A stretch of 44,660 nucleotides of DNA from Terriglobia bacterium (GTDB taxonomy: Bacteria > Acidobacteriota > Terriglobia > JAIQFV01): the NCBI GenBank assembly GCA_020072965.1, contig JAIQFY010000042.1, forward strand, positions 1 through 44,660, in the 5' to 3' direction. The notes below the pieces were generated by a model, which did no database searches, had not been told where the DNA came from, and was given only the letters and a program-made list of their open reading frames with translations. Positions 7,610 to 16,229 of this stretch are shown one piece after another (position 1 is the first letter of the stretch; each line of letters begins with the position of its first letter). A program made the translations under genes and the position numbers.

Positions 7610-8917
7610 ATGCATCTCAATAAAAAAGTAATCGTCGTCATCGGCCTGGTGGCGGTGACCGCCGTGACGGCGCTGCTCATCCGTCATTTTGTGTCCGCGC
7701 AGCAGGCGCCCGCGTTCCGCTTCACGACCGTGCAACGAGGTGACATCCAAGCCCTCGTCTCGGCGACCGGGACACTTAATGCCGTCACGACCGTCAGCGT
7801 CGGCACCCAGGTCTCAGGACAGGTCTCCGCGCTGCTGGTCGACTTCAACGACCACGTCAAAAAGGGACAACTCCTCGCCCGCATCGACCCGACGATCGCG
7901 CAGCAAGGGGTGGCCGATGCACAGGCGAACCTCGAAAAGGCGCAGGCGCAGGCGAACCAGGCCTCACGCGATCAGAATCGCAACCGCGAGCTCTCGTCGG
8001 ACGGGCTCATTGCGCGAAGCACGCTCGAGCAGGGCCGATCTGCACTGAAGGTCGCGCAAGCCGATGTGAAATCGGCCAGTGTCGCCCTGCAGCGGGCGAA
8101 ACAGAACCTGTCGTTCACCTCCATTTACGCACCCATCGATGGCGTCGTCGTCGAGCGAAACGTCAACAACGGACAGACGGTGGCGGCAAGTCTCTCCGCT
8201 CCACAGCTGTTCCTCATCGCGAACGATCTCTCTCACATGCAGATCCTCGCGCAGGTAGGGGAGAGTGACATCGAGCAAATCAAGCAAGGCCAGTCAGTGA
8301 AGTTCACCGTGCAGGCCTTGCCGGGCCAGACGTTCACGGGCACCGTACAGCAGGTTCGCCTGCAGTCGACAACGGCGGACAACGTCGTGAATTACACCGT
8401 CGTCGTGACGTTGGAGAATCCCGACGGCAAGCTGCTGCCGGGAATGACGGCACGGGTCGACTTCCTCGTGAAATCGGCGACGAATGTCCTCAAGGTCTCG
8501 AACGCCGCACTCCGCTACAAGCCGAGCGCCGAGATCCTCGCCCAATTCGGCGCTGCCACGGCGTCCAAGGATGCGACGACGACTGCCGGCTCGAACCCCG
8601 CTGCAGCAAGCGGGGGCAGCGGCGATGCAATGCGCGCTCGCAGAAGCCAGGGAAGTGGCGCCGCCAGCGGCAATGGCTTCGGCACGCTGTACTTCCTCGA
8701 AACAAAGGGTAAGTTGCAGGTCGCGCGCGTTCGCGTGGGCATCAGCGACGGCGCATCGACCGAGGTTCTGGAGCAGCAGAGCGTGACTGAAGGCATGAAG
8801 GTCATCGACGGCCTCGCGTCGACGACGGCCTCGACCTCTCAGAAACCCGCAGCAACGCCGAACAATCCGCTCGGCGGCGGCCAGCCGAGTGGCGGCGCCC
8901 GTGGCCGCGGATTCTAA
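7610..8917 (+). CDS. macA: Efflux periplasmic adaptor, MacA-type (membrane fusion protein)
   Basis: A 435-residue adaptor with an N-terminal membrane anchor (residues 7-29). A biotinyl-lipoyl half follows (SGQVSALLVDFNDHVKKGQ, 69-87), then a coiled hairpin (about 98-165), the second lipoyl half (YAPIDGVVVERNVNNGQTV) and a beta-barrel domain (ILAQVGESDIEQIKQGQ). A low-complexity Gly/Ala/Ser insert and a Gly-rich tail (GGGQPSGGARGRGF) are unusual. It would link the ABC transporter encoded downstream to an outer-membrane TolC-type channel. The three genes lie tip to tail (14 bp, then an ATGA overlap). This block reads more GC-rich than its neighbours. Substrate unknown; macrolide, peptide or lipid export are the family options. 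Confidence 0.85.
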   Translation: MHLNKKVIVVIGLVAVTAVTALLIRHFVSAQQAPAFRFTTVQRGDIQALVSATGTLNAVTTVSVGTQVSGQVSALLVDFNDHVKKGQLLARIDPTIAQQGVADAQANLEKAQAQANQASRDQNRNRELSSDGLIARSTLEQGRSALKVAQADVKSASVALQRAKQNLSFTSIYAPIDGVVVERNVNNGQTVAASLSAPQLFLIANDLSHMQILAQVGESDIEQIKQGQSVKFTVQALPGQTFTGTVQQVRLQSTTADNVVNYTVVVTLENPDGKLLPGMTARVDFLVKSATNVLKVSNAALRYKPSAEILAQFGAATASKDATTTAGSNPAAASGGSGDAMRARRSQGSGAASGNGFGTLYFLETKGKLQVARVRVGISDGASTEVLEQQSVTEGMKVIDGLASTTASTSQKPAATPNNPLGGGQPSGGARGRGF

Positions 8918-8931
8918 GGGAAGAGCACGAA

Positions 8932-9675
8932 ATGAACGACATCGTCATCCAGACTGACAAGATCACGAAGACCTATGGGAGCGGCACGACCGAGGTGCAT
9001 GCCTTGAGTAATGTGGACTTGACCATCAGGCGGGGCGAGCTCGCGGCTATCATGGGTGCCTCGGGCTCCGGAAAGTCGACGCTGATGAACCTCCTTGGAT
9101 GTCTCGATACGCCGACGTCGGGGTCGTACACGCTGGATGGCGTACGGGTCGACGGACTCGGGAAGAACGAGCTCGCGAGGATTCGCAACGAGAAGCTTGG
9201 TTTCGTCTTTCAGGGATTCAACCTGCTGGCGCGGACCAGCGCCGTGGAGAACGTTGAGCTGCCGATGCTGTACGACCGCAGCGGCCGCAAACGGGACACC
9301 CGTGCGCTCGCCGTCGCGGCGCTCGAGCGCGTCGGACTGGGCAGCCGTCTCGATCACCAGCCGAGCGAGTTGTCCGGGGGTCAGCAACAGCGGGTGGCCA
9401 TTGCCCGAGCCCTCGTGACGGAGCCGGCACTCGTCCTGGCCGACGAGCCGACCGGCAACCTCGATACCCACACGTCGATCGAGGTGATGGCGCTCTTCCA
9501 GCAGTTGAACGAGCAGGGCATCACCATCGTTGTCGTCACGCACGAGCCCGACGTAGCCGTCTACGCGACGCGCATCATCCAGTTGCGCGATGGCCAGATT
9601 TGCCGCGACGAGCCGGTCAAAAACCCGCAGACCGCAGCCCGCGACCTGGAGAAACTCGACAGGAGTTCGGCATGA
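8932..9675 (+). CDS. ABC transporter ATPase, MacB/LolD type
   Basis: A 247-residue ATPase. Walker A is GASGSGKST (42-50), the signature [15 protein letters not shown] begins at 147, Walker B is [11 protein letters not shown] (168 onward) and the switch histidine is H204 in [26 protein letters not shown] is characteristic of the MacB/LolD branch. It powers the FtsX-type permease encoded next, which begins inside its stop codon. In classical MacB the two are one polypeptide; here ATPase and permease are separate genes, a common variant. Confidence 0.9.
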   Translation: MNDIVIQTDKITKTYGSGTTEVHALSNVDLTIRRGELAAIMGASGSGKSTLMNLLGCLDTPTSGSYTLDGVRVDGLGKNELARIRNEKLGFVFQGFNLLARTSAVENVELPMLYDRSGRKRDTRALAVAALERVGLGSRLDHQPSELSGGQQQRVAIARALVTEPALVLADEPTGNLDTHTSIEVMALFQQLNEQGITIVVVTHEPDVAVYATRIIQLRDGQICRDEPVKNPQTAARDLEKLDRSSA

Positions 9676-10889
9676 AATCGTCGACCCTGATCCGCCTCGC
9701 CTCGCAGAGCATCCTCAGGAACAGGATGCGGTCAATACTCACCATGCTCGGGATCATCATCGGCGTAGCCGCCGTGATCGTCATGGTTGCCGTCGGCTAC
9801 GGAGCCCGCTCCCGGATTCATGAACAGATCAACAACCTCGGCACCAACATGATCGTCATCACGCCCGGGGCGAGTACTACCGGCGGGGTGAGCCAGGGCG
9901 CCCAGGCCTTCGCGACGCTGACGGTCGAGGATGCCGACAAGATCCGCAACGAGTCGCAGAACGTCGCGGCCGTTTCGCCTGTCATCGTCAGCCGCAGCCA
10001 GGTCATCGCGCCGGGTGGCAACTGGCGCACCATGATCAACGGCGTTGATACCGACTACCAGATGATCCGTGCCTGGCAGACAGATTCCGGCACATTCTTC
10101 GGACCCGATGACGTTTTCGCAGCGCGCAGCGTGGCCATACTTGGCCGAACGGTCGCACAGCGCCTCTTCGCCGACAGCAACCCCGTCGGTCAGGAGATTC
10201 AGATTGCGGCACTCCGCTTCAAAGTCACGGGCGTCCTGGCACCGAAGGGACAGACTGCAAGCGGCAGCGATTCCGACGATGTGATCCTGATCCCCTACAC
10301 GACTGCAGCGACCCGTCTCACGGGCAAGCCCCGCATTCCGCAGATTCTCGCCAGCACCGCCTCGGAAGGCGAACTCTCGGCGGCGCAGGACGAGATCAAA
10401 ACGCTGCTGCGTGAGTCGCATCACATCACCGGCGATGATGAGGATGATTTCACGGTCCGCAATCAGACCGACCTCGCCACCGCTGCAGAGAGCAGCACCC
10501 GCGTGATGACGCTGCTGATGGCGGCGATCGCTTCGATCTCACTGCTCGTCGGCGGCATCGGCATCATGAACATCATGCTGGTGTCGGTCACGGAGCGGAC
10601 GCGCGAGATCGGCATTCGTCTCGCGCTCGGCGCGCGCGGCTCGGACGTGCTGACGCAGTTCCTCGTCGAAAGCATCGTGATGGGCGTCCTCGGCGGCATC
10701 GGCGGTCTCGTTCTCGGCATCACGAGCGCGAAGGTGCTCGCGCACTTCACGGGATGGGAAACAACCATTTCGCCGCTCGTGATGATTATTGCCGTCGGCT
10801 TTTCCGGCGCAGTCGGCGTCTTCTTTGGCTTCTACCCGGCGCAGAAAGCGGCAGCGCTTCGTCCGATCGAGGCCTTGAGGTACGAGTAG
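9672..10889 (+). CDS. ABC transporter permease, MacB/FtsX type
   Basis: A 405-residue permease starting at ATG 9672, overlapping the ATPase stop by four bases with AGGAG upstream; the upstream in-frame extension lies inside the ATPase gene. One N-terminal helix (SILTMLGIIIGVAAVIVMVA) is followed by a large periplasmic MacB_PCD domain. Three C-terminal helices include LLVGGIGIMNIMLVSVTERT and EIGIRLALGARGSDVLTQFL, the usual FtsX-domain signature. It transmits ATPase movement to the periplasm to push substrate through the adaptor and an outer-membrane channel. No outer-membrane protein gene follows. Confidence 0.9.
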   Translation: MKSSTLIRLASQSILRNRMRSILTMLGIIIGVAAVIVMVAVGYGARSRIHEQINNLGTNMIVITPGASTTGGVSQGAQAFATLTVEDADKIRNESQNVAAVSPVIVSRSQVIAPGGNWRTMINGVDTDYQMIRAWQTDSGTFFGPDDVFAARSVAILGRTVAQRLFADSNPVGQEIQIAALRFKVTGVLAPKGQTASGSDSDDVILIPYTTAATRLTGKPRIPQILASTASEGELSAAQDEIKTLLRESHHITGDDEDDFTVRNQTDLATAAESSTRVMTLLMAAIASISLLVGGIGIMNIMLVSVTERTREIGIRLALGARGSDVLTQFLVESIVMGVLGGIGGLVLGITSAKVLAHFTGWETTISPLVMIIAVGFSGAVGVFFGFYPAQKAAALRPIEALRYE

Positions 10890-10897
10890 GCGCATTT

Positions 10898-11128
10898 GGT
10901 CGACGTCCCGTTTCACAACAGAGACTCGCCAATTCGTCTGCTTGGGTAGCCGTGATCCGTCCGCTCTTTGGCGGATCACGGGCCCTTGCGCCCGGAAGGG
11001 AAAAGCCCGCGATCCCAAAGAACGGGATCACGGCTACCAATGCTCGAACCCATCAGTCTTAGTGCACTACAACTGTCACTATATTTTGAAATCCTCTGTA
11101 GGTCGACGTCCCACTCCACAACAGATAC
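10898..11128. repeat. Direct repeats bracketing an inverted-repeat element
   Basis: GGTCGACGTCCC followed by CACAACAGA occurs at 10898-10925 and again at 11101-11128 (about 24 of 28 bases alike). Between them lies an inverted repeat at 10942-11040: its left end TTGGGTAGCCGTGATCCGT pairs with the right end, whose complement begins TTGGTAGCCGTGATCCCGT. Inside is a smaller GATCCG/CGGATC palindrome. It looks like a small non-coding mobile or palindromic element, possibly inserted into or next to a duplicated segment. Confidence 0.55.
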
Positions 11129-11354
11129 AATACTTTCGACGAAAGATGCCCTGATCGTTTTACGCCAGTGCCTGCGGCGCGCTCCAAAACGGACTACGCC
11201 GTACGGGTAATCCGGCGCGACGACAGTGTTGGGGTTCCCCCGCATTCCGCTCGAATTCTTTGACAGCCCCGCCGATTTGAAGTCACCAATGCTTCTTATC
11301 AACCTTTCAACAAGACCGGGACGATCTATCACTCAGTCGAGGCATGATTCGTGT

Positions 11355-11564
11355 ATCGAAAGCCGGGCGAGTCGCCCACTGATCCTCACTTCAACACTCG
11401 TCGTCGCGGTGGGCGGTTCGCTGACGGTTTCGCCGCTGGCAAAAACGCTCGGCTTTGTCCCGCTCCCGCCGCTGTACTGGCTGTTTCTGGCCATCATGCT
11501 GCTGGGTTATGCGATCCTGACCCAAGTGGTGAAGACCCCGTTTATTCGCAAGTTTGGCGAATGA
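11355..11564 (+). pseudogene. mgtA: Relic: C-terminus of Mg2+-importing P-type ATPase
   Basis: The last ~70 codons of this frame read IESRASRPL, LAKTLGFVPLPPLYWLFLAI and TQVVKTPFIRKFGE, which I recognise as the final helices of MgtA/MgtB-type Mg2+ P-type ATPases. Nothing upstream in any frame shows the phosphorylation motif DKTGT or the rest of the pump. The upstream reading frame to 11226 is unrelated. This is a decayed 3' end left by a large deletion. Confidence 0.7.
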
Positions 11565-11630
11565 GGGCGGTGGCGGGTAGAGTGCATTCATTGAGCATGA
11601 AATCACAACATGGTATTCCAGGAAGGTGAC

Positions 11631-13118
11631 ATGAGGACAGATACGAACGACAGGCAACACCGCTCTATCCTGCGAGGAATTGCCCATCGGGCGATGCTTG
11701 AACGAGGACTTGTCCCGGATTTTCCGCCCCGGGCGCTCGCCGAACTCGACGGAATCCACGGGCCAGCAACGCACCCTGAAGAATCGACGCGCGATCTCAG
11801 GAACCTTCTCTGGTGTTCCATCGACAACGACGATTCGCGTGATCTCGACCAGCTGACCGTTGCCGAATCCCTCCAAGGCAGCACCAATGGGGCCGTCAAG
11901 GTCCTGGTCGCCATTGCCGATGTGGACGCGTTCGTCAAGAAGCGGTCGGCACTTGACGATCATGCGCGGCAAAACACCACCTCGGTCTACACGGTGGCCG
12001 AGACGTTTCCGATGCTGCCCGAGAAACTCTCTACGGATCTGACCTCTCTCAACTTTGAGTCAGACCGCCTGGCCATCGTTGTTGAAATGGTTATCGCCGG
12101 GGATGGATCGCTTCAGAGTTCGGACGTTTATGCGGCGACGGTGCGCAGCCGTGCCAAGTTGGCCTACAACAGCCTCGCCGGCTGGCTGGAAGGGAACGGG
12201 CCGATGCCGCCAGGGATCGGGGCGGTCACCGGTCTCGACGAGAATCTTCGACTCCAGGACCGCGTGGCCCAGAAACTGAAAGCGCTCCGGCACCTCAACG
12301 GTGCGCTTGATCTCGAAACAATCGAAGCACGCCCGGTCTTTGATGGAGATGAGCTCAAAGACCTGGAAGCCGATAAAAGGAACAAGGCGAAAGACATTAT
12401 TGAGGACTTCATGATCGCTGCCAACGGCGTGATCGCGCGATTCCTCGCGGCGAAAAAGTTTCCGTCGCTCCGGCGTGTCGTCCGCATACCCAAACGCTGG
12501 GACCGGATCATGGAGCTTGCCGCGGAGCACGGCTCGACGTTGCCCAGGGAACCCGACTCCAAGGCCCTGGATCACTTCCTGGTATCGGCGAAAGCCGTGG
12601 ATCCTCTCCGCTTTCCCGATCTCTCTCTCAGCATCATCAAGCTCCTGGGTGCGGGTGAATACGTCGTCGAAATTCCGGGAGCGAGTGTCGCCGGGCACTT
12701 CGGTCTTGCGGTCAAGGACTATGCTCACTCCACCGCCCCAAACCGCCGGTATCCCGATCTGATTACACAGCGGTTACTGAAAGCAGCCGTGGCAGGACGT
12801 TCCCTGCCCTATGAAAACGACGAATTGGATGCGCTCGCCAAGCACTGCACCGAAGAGGAAGACGCCGCGAAGAAAGTTGAACGGCAGGTCACAAAATCCG
12901 CAGCCGCGATGCTGCTGGAATCAAGGATCGGCGAGCAGTTTGATGCCATCGTCACCGGCGCGTCGGACAAAGGCACGTGGGTCCGTCTTCTGCATCCGCC
13001 CGTTGAGGGAAGACTGGTGAGCGGTCTTGAAGGCATGGACGTCGGCCACCGGCTCCGCGTGCAACTGGTCCGCACGGATGTGGAGCGCGGATATATTGAC
13101 TTTAACAGAGTGGCGTAA
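11631..13118 (+). CDS. RNB-domain exoribonuclease (RNase II/R family)
   Basis: A 495-residue protein starting at ATG 11631 behind AGGAAGGTGAC. The catalytic RNB region has CSIDNDDSRDLDQL (62-75), carrying the aspartates that bind Mg2+ in RNase II. The second hallmark is HSTAPNRRYPDLITQRLL near residue 370, with the conserved R-R-Y-P-D. A short S1-like barrel ends the protein. It lacks the N-terminal cold-shock domains of RNase II and R, so it belongs to the shorter RNB group often called ribonuclease II-like. It would degrade RNA 3' to 5'. It appears intact although relic genes lie on both sides. Confidence 0.85.
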   Translation: MRTDTNDRQHRSILRGIAHRAMLERGLVPDFPPRALAELDGIHGPATHPEESTRDLRNLLWCSIDNDDSRDLDQLTVAESLQGSTNGAVKVLVAIADVDAFVKKRSALDDHARQNTTSVYTVAETFPMLPEKLSTDLTSLNFESDRLAIVVEMVIAGDGSLQSSDVYAATVRSRAKLAYNSLAGWLEGNGPMPPGIGAVTGLDENLRLQDRVAQKLKALRHLNGALDLETIEARPVFDGDELKDLEADKRNKAKDIIEDFMIAANGVIARFLAAKKFPSLRRVVRIPKRWDRIMELAAEHGSTLPREPDSKALDHFLVSAKAVDPLRFPDLSLSIIKLLGAGEYVVEIPGASVAGHFGLAVKDYAHSTAPNRRYPDLITQRLLKAAVAGRSLPYENDELDALAKHCTEEEDAAKKVERQVTKSAAAMLLESRIGEQFDAIVTGASDKGTWVRLLHPPVEGRLVSGLEGMDVGHRLRVQLVRTDVERGYIDFNRVA

Positions 13119-13136
13119 GAAGAGGCGGATTGCAGA

Positions 13137-13256
13137 ATGACGAAGGAGCCATCCAAGAAACCCGCTCACCCTCGCATCCTGGCAATCAATGGCGGCTCGT
13201 CGAGCATCAAGTTCGCGCTGTTCGAGGCCGGTGACTCGGTCCGACGGATTCTGTAG
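13137..13256 (+). pseudogene. ackA: Relic: N-terminus of acetate kinase
   Basis: The 39-codon ORF contains RILAINGGSSSIKFALFEAG (14-33), the N-terminal phosphate-binding strand of acetate kinase (usually ILxINxGSSSxKF). It then hits TAG at 13254. Acetate kinases are about 400 residues, so over 90 percent is missing. Reading through the TAG, the frame continues without another stop into the phosphoketolase fragment that follows, so the two relics form one frame with a single amber. Confidence 0.75.
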
Positions 13257-13856
13257 GGCGGGATTTCAGCGACGGCCAGCCGGGTTGCGGTCCGCGTCAT
13301 TCGCGCGCAGTGGGCCAGCAACGACCAGGGCGTTGCCCCCGACGTGGTCATGGCCTGCTGTGGCGACGTGCCGACGCTGGAGACGCTCGCCGCCGTCGCC
13401 ATGATGCACGAACATCTGCCCGACCTGAAGATCCGGGTGGTCAACGTCGTCGACCTCATGAAGCTCCAGTCGCAAACCGAGCACCCGCACGGGTTGAGCG
13501 ACATGGATTTCGACGAGCTCTTCACCCGGGACAAGCCGGTCATCTTCGCCTTCCATGCCTACCCGTGGTTGATCCACCGGCTCACCTACCGCCGCACCAA
13601 CCACGACAACATCCACGTCCGCGGCTACAAGGAAGAGGGCACCATCACCACGCCCTTTGACATGACGGTGCTGAACGATCTGGACCGCTTCCACCTCGTG
13701 ATGGACACCATCGACCGCCTGCCGCAGACCGGCGGCAAGGGCATCTACCTGAAGCAGCAGCTCAAGGACAAGCTCATCGAGCACAGGCAATACATCAACA
13801 AATATGGCGAAGACCTGCCGGAGATTCGGAATTGGAAGTGGGACAACTCAAAGTAA
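13257..13856 (+). pseudogene. xfp: Relic: C-terminus of phosphoketolase
   Basis: From 13308 the frame reads [20 protein letters not shown], then [50 protein letters not shown] and the end [13 protein letters not shown]. These are the well-conserved C-terminal ~185 residues of xylulose-5-phosphate/fructose-6-phosphate phosphoketolase. The thiamine-diphosphate-binding parts are missing, so it cannot be active. The surviving part has no stop or frameshift, so the truncation looks fairly recent. Phosphoketolase and acetate kinase usually work in sequence (acetyl phosphate to acetate) and are often neighbours, but here the kinase start precedes the phosphoketolase end. Confidence 0.85.
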
Positions 13857-13950
13857 TCGGCCCGCAGAGTTCTCGGTTACCCGTTGCCTGGACAGGACAT
13901 TCAACATGAAAATCGACCCCAGAGACTTCTGCGTTCCGGGCGCGAAAACA

Positions 13951-14106
13951 ATTAGTCACTTATCAATAAAATTCGTGTTTTTACTGGCAAAAGAAATCTT
14001 TCATGAGCTGAATTCGACCCTTTATTTATGCTGGCCTCGGGCCTCTTAGAAAAACGTCCACCTTATGCAAATTAGTCCTGTTTGGTTCCAGCTTGTTCGG
14101 GTTAGG
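13951..14106 (+). repeat. 155-bp direct repeat, left copy
   Basis: This segment (ATTAGTCACTTATCAATAAA onward to TTCGGGTTAGG) is repeated with moderate divergence at 14429-14580. The best-kept part is CACCTTATGCAAATTAGTCC. No protein is evident in either copy. The two copies bracket a run of hairpins. Confidence 0.65.
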
Positions 14107-14166
14107 AAATTGAGAGTGACGGCCGGGAAACGAGAGTCCCCTTCGAGGGGACTTGTATTAATACAG

Positions 14167-14367
14167 CCCGCCGCTTCAGCGGCGGGACCTGGCGGGCGGG
14201 AAGTGCCACCCCGATTCATCGGGGTTGGTGGGGAATGGGTCGGTCGTTAACGGCCGACCCGGGGCGCAGGTCAACCCCGATGAATCGGGGTGAAAAACCT
14301 AGGGCGCGTCTCCTTTCCCGCCGGTAAACCAGCGGGCTGTACGCAACCAAGCCCGCCGAGGCGGGCT
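14167..14367. repeat. Cluster of nested hairpins between the direct repeats
   Basis: Several perfect or near-perfect stems lie in 200 bp. They include CCCGCCGC-TTCA-GCGGCGGG (14167-14186) and CCCCGATTCATCGGGG near 14210 with its exact inverted copy CCCCGATGAATCGGGG near 14275. GGTCGG...CCGACC lies between those, and GCCCGCC-GA-GGCGGGC (14351-14366) is followed by TTT, which could terminate transcription. No coding sequence is seen. It may be a structured RNA or a composite of palindromic repeats. Confidence 0.5.
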
Positions 14368-14428
14368 TTCATCCTGCGCACGGGTCACGATCTGGCCCAT
14401 GAGTCCTGCTGACCGGCTCAGAGTAGGG

Positions 14429-14580
14429 ATTAGGCGCTTATCAATAAAGTTTGCGTTTTTGCTCGCACTAACCTTTTGCGAGGTGCTTTCGGCCCTTTTT
14501 TATGCTTGCCTCAGGTCTCTCTGAAAAACCTCCACCTTATGCAAATTAGTCCTGTTTGCTTCCGGCTCGTCCGGGTTAGG
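14429..14580 (+). repeat. 155-bp direct repeat, right copy
   Basis: The second copy of the segment at 13951-14106, same orientation. CACCTTATGCAAATTAGTCC is identical in both; the middle parts differ by substitutions and small indels. It ends about 140 bp before the small hypothetical gene at 14722 and could carry part of its leader. Confidence 0.65.
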
Positions 14581-14721
14581 CCAAAGAAATGGGCAACCAA
14601 CATGAAACCGCTTTACAAGCCAGATCCCGAGAAGGCGACTCTTCATTCCCCATCCGAGATTTCTGGCACCGAACAGCGTATACTCGCGACACACACTGAT
14701 CTCTCCTGAAGGGATATAAAA

Positions 14722-14928
14722 ATGCCAGACGGAGAGTGGATCAAAACACTTGAAGACGGCAGAAGAGTGAAATTCACCTACCAGGAACTGCCGGAAGACG
14801 GGGCATTTATCACCGCACAGATTGCAGGGAACGAGGTCGTCTATTCGGTCGTATTGATCAAAGCAAGAAACCCGCTGAGTCGTGAAGATGTTGAAAGTCA
14901 TTTCAAGGGCGAGCTTTCGAAGAAGTAG
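14722..14928 (+). CDS. Small hypothetical protein (68 aa)
   Basis: A 68-residue soluble protein starting at ATG 14722 behind TCCTGAAGGG. It begins MPDGEWIKTLEDGRRVKFTY, has a likely beta-rich core (ITAQIAGNEVVYSVVLIKA) and ends in a charged helix (REDVESHFKGELSKK). Codon use is ordinary and the frame has a good ribosome site, so I think it is real. I do not recognise the family. It sits between the direct-repeat island and a REP-like element that starts 10 bp after its stop. Confidence 0.5.
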   Translation: MPDGEWIKTLEDGRRVKFTYQELPEDGAFITAQIAGNEVVYSVVLIKARNPLSREDVESHFKGELSKK

Positions 14929-14937
14929 GGCGCGCAC

Positions 14938-15166
14938 AAGGGGTCAGGCCGCGACGGACTGTTGCCTAAATCAAATCGCCGGGTCGGGGGACCCGGCCTA
15001 CAACGCAGAATCATGGGCTTAGGTTGTAGGCCCGGTGCCCTCACCGGGCGGTCTCGGGATTGGGCAACAGCCCTGCGACCATCGACAATTGAGAAACCCG
15101 CGGCATGGAGAGCAACCCCACCCACTCATCCTTGTCCGGTTTGTCGATGGTCGCCGCCTGACCCCT
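14938..15166. repeat. Composite GGGGTCAGGC...GCCTGACCCC element
   Basis: The outer ends AAGGGGTCAGGCCGCGAC and CGCCGCCTGACCCCT are inverted. Inside, a second inverted pair (CTGTTGCCTAAATC with GATTGGGCAACAG) encloses a third (CCGGGTCGGGGGACCCGG next to AGGCCCGGTGCCCTCACCGG). The right 90 bp, from CGACAATTGAG to the end, resembles the right part of the element at 15967. So a nested palindrome sits inside a simpler element. These ends resemble the non-autonomous repeats mobilised by REP-associated (Y1) transposases. Confidence 0.65.
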
Positions 15167-15265
15167 GTGACCTTTGTTGGCCTAGTATGAAAGAGAACCC
15201 TTTGCTGAAGCTGGAACACTTCCCCGGCGGTGTCAACAGCAACGAGCTGATTGGTACATGAGAGC

Positions 15266-15877
15266 ATGGAGTCAATCGTTTTCCTTAAAGGACTGATTAT
15301 TGGATTTGCGATGGCGGTGCCGATTGGACCGGCCGCAATCATGTGCATCCGCAAGACCCTGGCTGAGGGCCACTCCCGCGGTCTGATCGTCGGCCTGGGG
15401 GCTGCAACCGCAGATTCGCTGTACGGCAGTATCGCAGCGTTCGGTCTCACGTTTGTGTCGGATGTGATCGCCAGCCAGCAGAATTGGCTCCGCCTGGTTG
15501 GAGGAGGATTACTCTTGTTTCTTGGAATAAGGACATTTCGTGTTAAGCCCAAGGATCCTATCCTCCGCTTCGACCGCAAGGGATTGTTGGGAGCTTACGT
15601 CTCCGCCCTTCTCCTCGCGTTTACCAATCCAGTAACCTTCTTTGCCTTTGTTGCAGTGTTCGCTGCTTTTGGGCTGGGATATAGGCTGACGATCATCACG
15701 GCGTGCATTCTTGTCCTCGGAGTGTTGTTAGGTTCGTGTCTATGGTTTCTGACTCTTGGTTACGTTGCGACATTCTTCAGAAAAAAGCTGGACTCCGGTG
15801 GATTCAGATGGGTCACCAGGATTTCCGGCGTCTTGATCATCTTATCCGGGGTTGCTGCCTTCGTGAGTCTGATTTGA
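15266..15877 (+). CDS. LysE/RhtB family exporter
   Basis: A 203-residue inner-membrane protein. I chose ATG 15266 over the upstream TTG because it starts right before the first helix. The N-terminal signature GFAMAVPIGPAAIMCIRKTL matches the LysE family (P-G-P near the end of helix 1). About six hydrophobic segments follow, with AFTNPVTFFAFVAVFAA in the middle, the conserved N-P of the family. LysE-type proteins export amino acids or other small solutes by proton exchange. Substrate not predictable. It lies between two REP-like elements with no operon partner. Confidence 0.8.
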   Translation: MESIVFLKGLIIGFAMAVPIGPAAIMCIRKTLAEGHSRGLIVGLGAATADSLYGSIAAFGLTFVSDVIASQQNWLRLVGGGLLLFLGIRTFRVKPKDPILRFDRKGLLGAYVSALLLAFTNPVTFFAFVAVFAAFGLGYRLTIITACILVLGVLLGSCLWFLTLGYVATFFRKKLDSGGFRWVTRISGVLIILSGVAAFVSLI

Positions 15878-15966
15878 CGTTTGCAACCATCAATCTATCT
15901 CTCAGCACGCTTTTAAGAAAAGCACGCGCATTGCGATCGTGACGGCGATGACCCATGGGGAAGCAC

Positions 15967-16075
15967 AAGGGGTCAGGCTGCGACATTCGACAATTGAAAG
16001 ACTCATGGCACAGACAGCCACCCCCACCCTTTCATCCTCGTCCGGTTTTGTCAATTGTCGTAGCCTGACCCCTCT
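15967..16075. repeat. Simple GGGGTCAGGC...GCCTGACCCC element
   Basis: A 109-bp element with terminal inverted repeats: left AAGGGGTCAGGCTGCGAC, right GTCGTAGCCTGACCCCT, complementary except for one base. A second inner inverted pair, CGACAATTGA with TCAATTGTCG, lies beneath them. The interior (about CTCATGGCACAGACAGCC to CCTCGTCCGG) matches the right part of the 14938 element. It is a good candidate for a non-autonomous repeat of the REPIN/MITE kind. Confidence 0.7.
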
Positions 16076-16229
16076 TTTCCCCAAGCCATGATTCATTACC
16101 GGACGCTTTTTGAGGAGCTGGTCGCCGAGCCAGAGGTGGCGCTTAAATAAGACTCGAGATTCCTGCCCGTCCTCCCTTCCCGGAATGGAGTTCGCTCCTT
16201 GAAATTCGGGACTGTCGCAAATTTACCGC

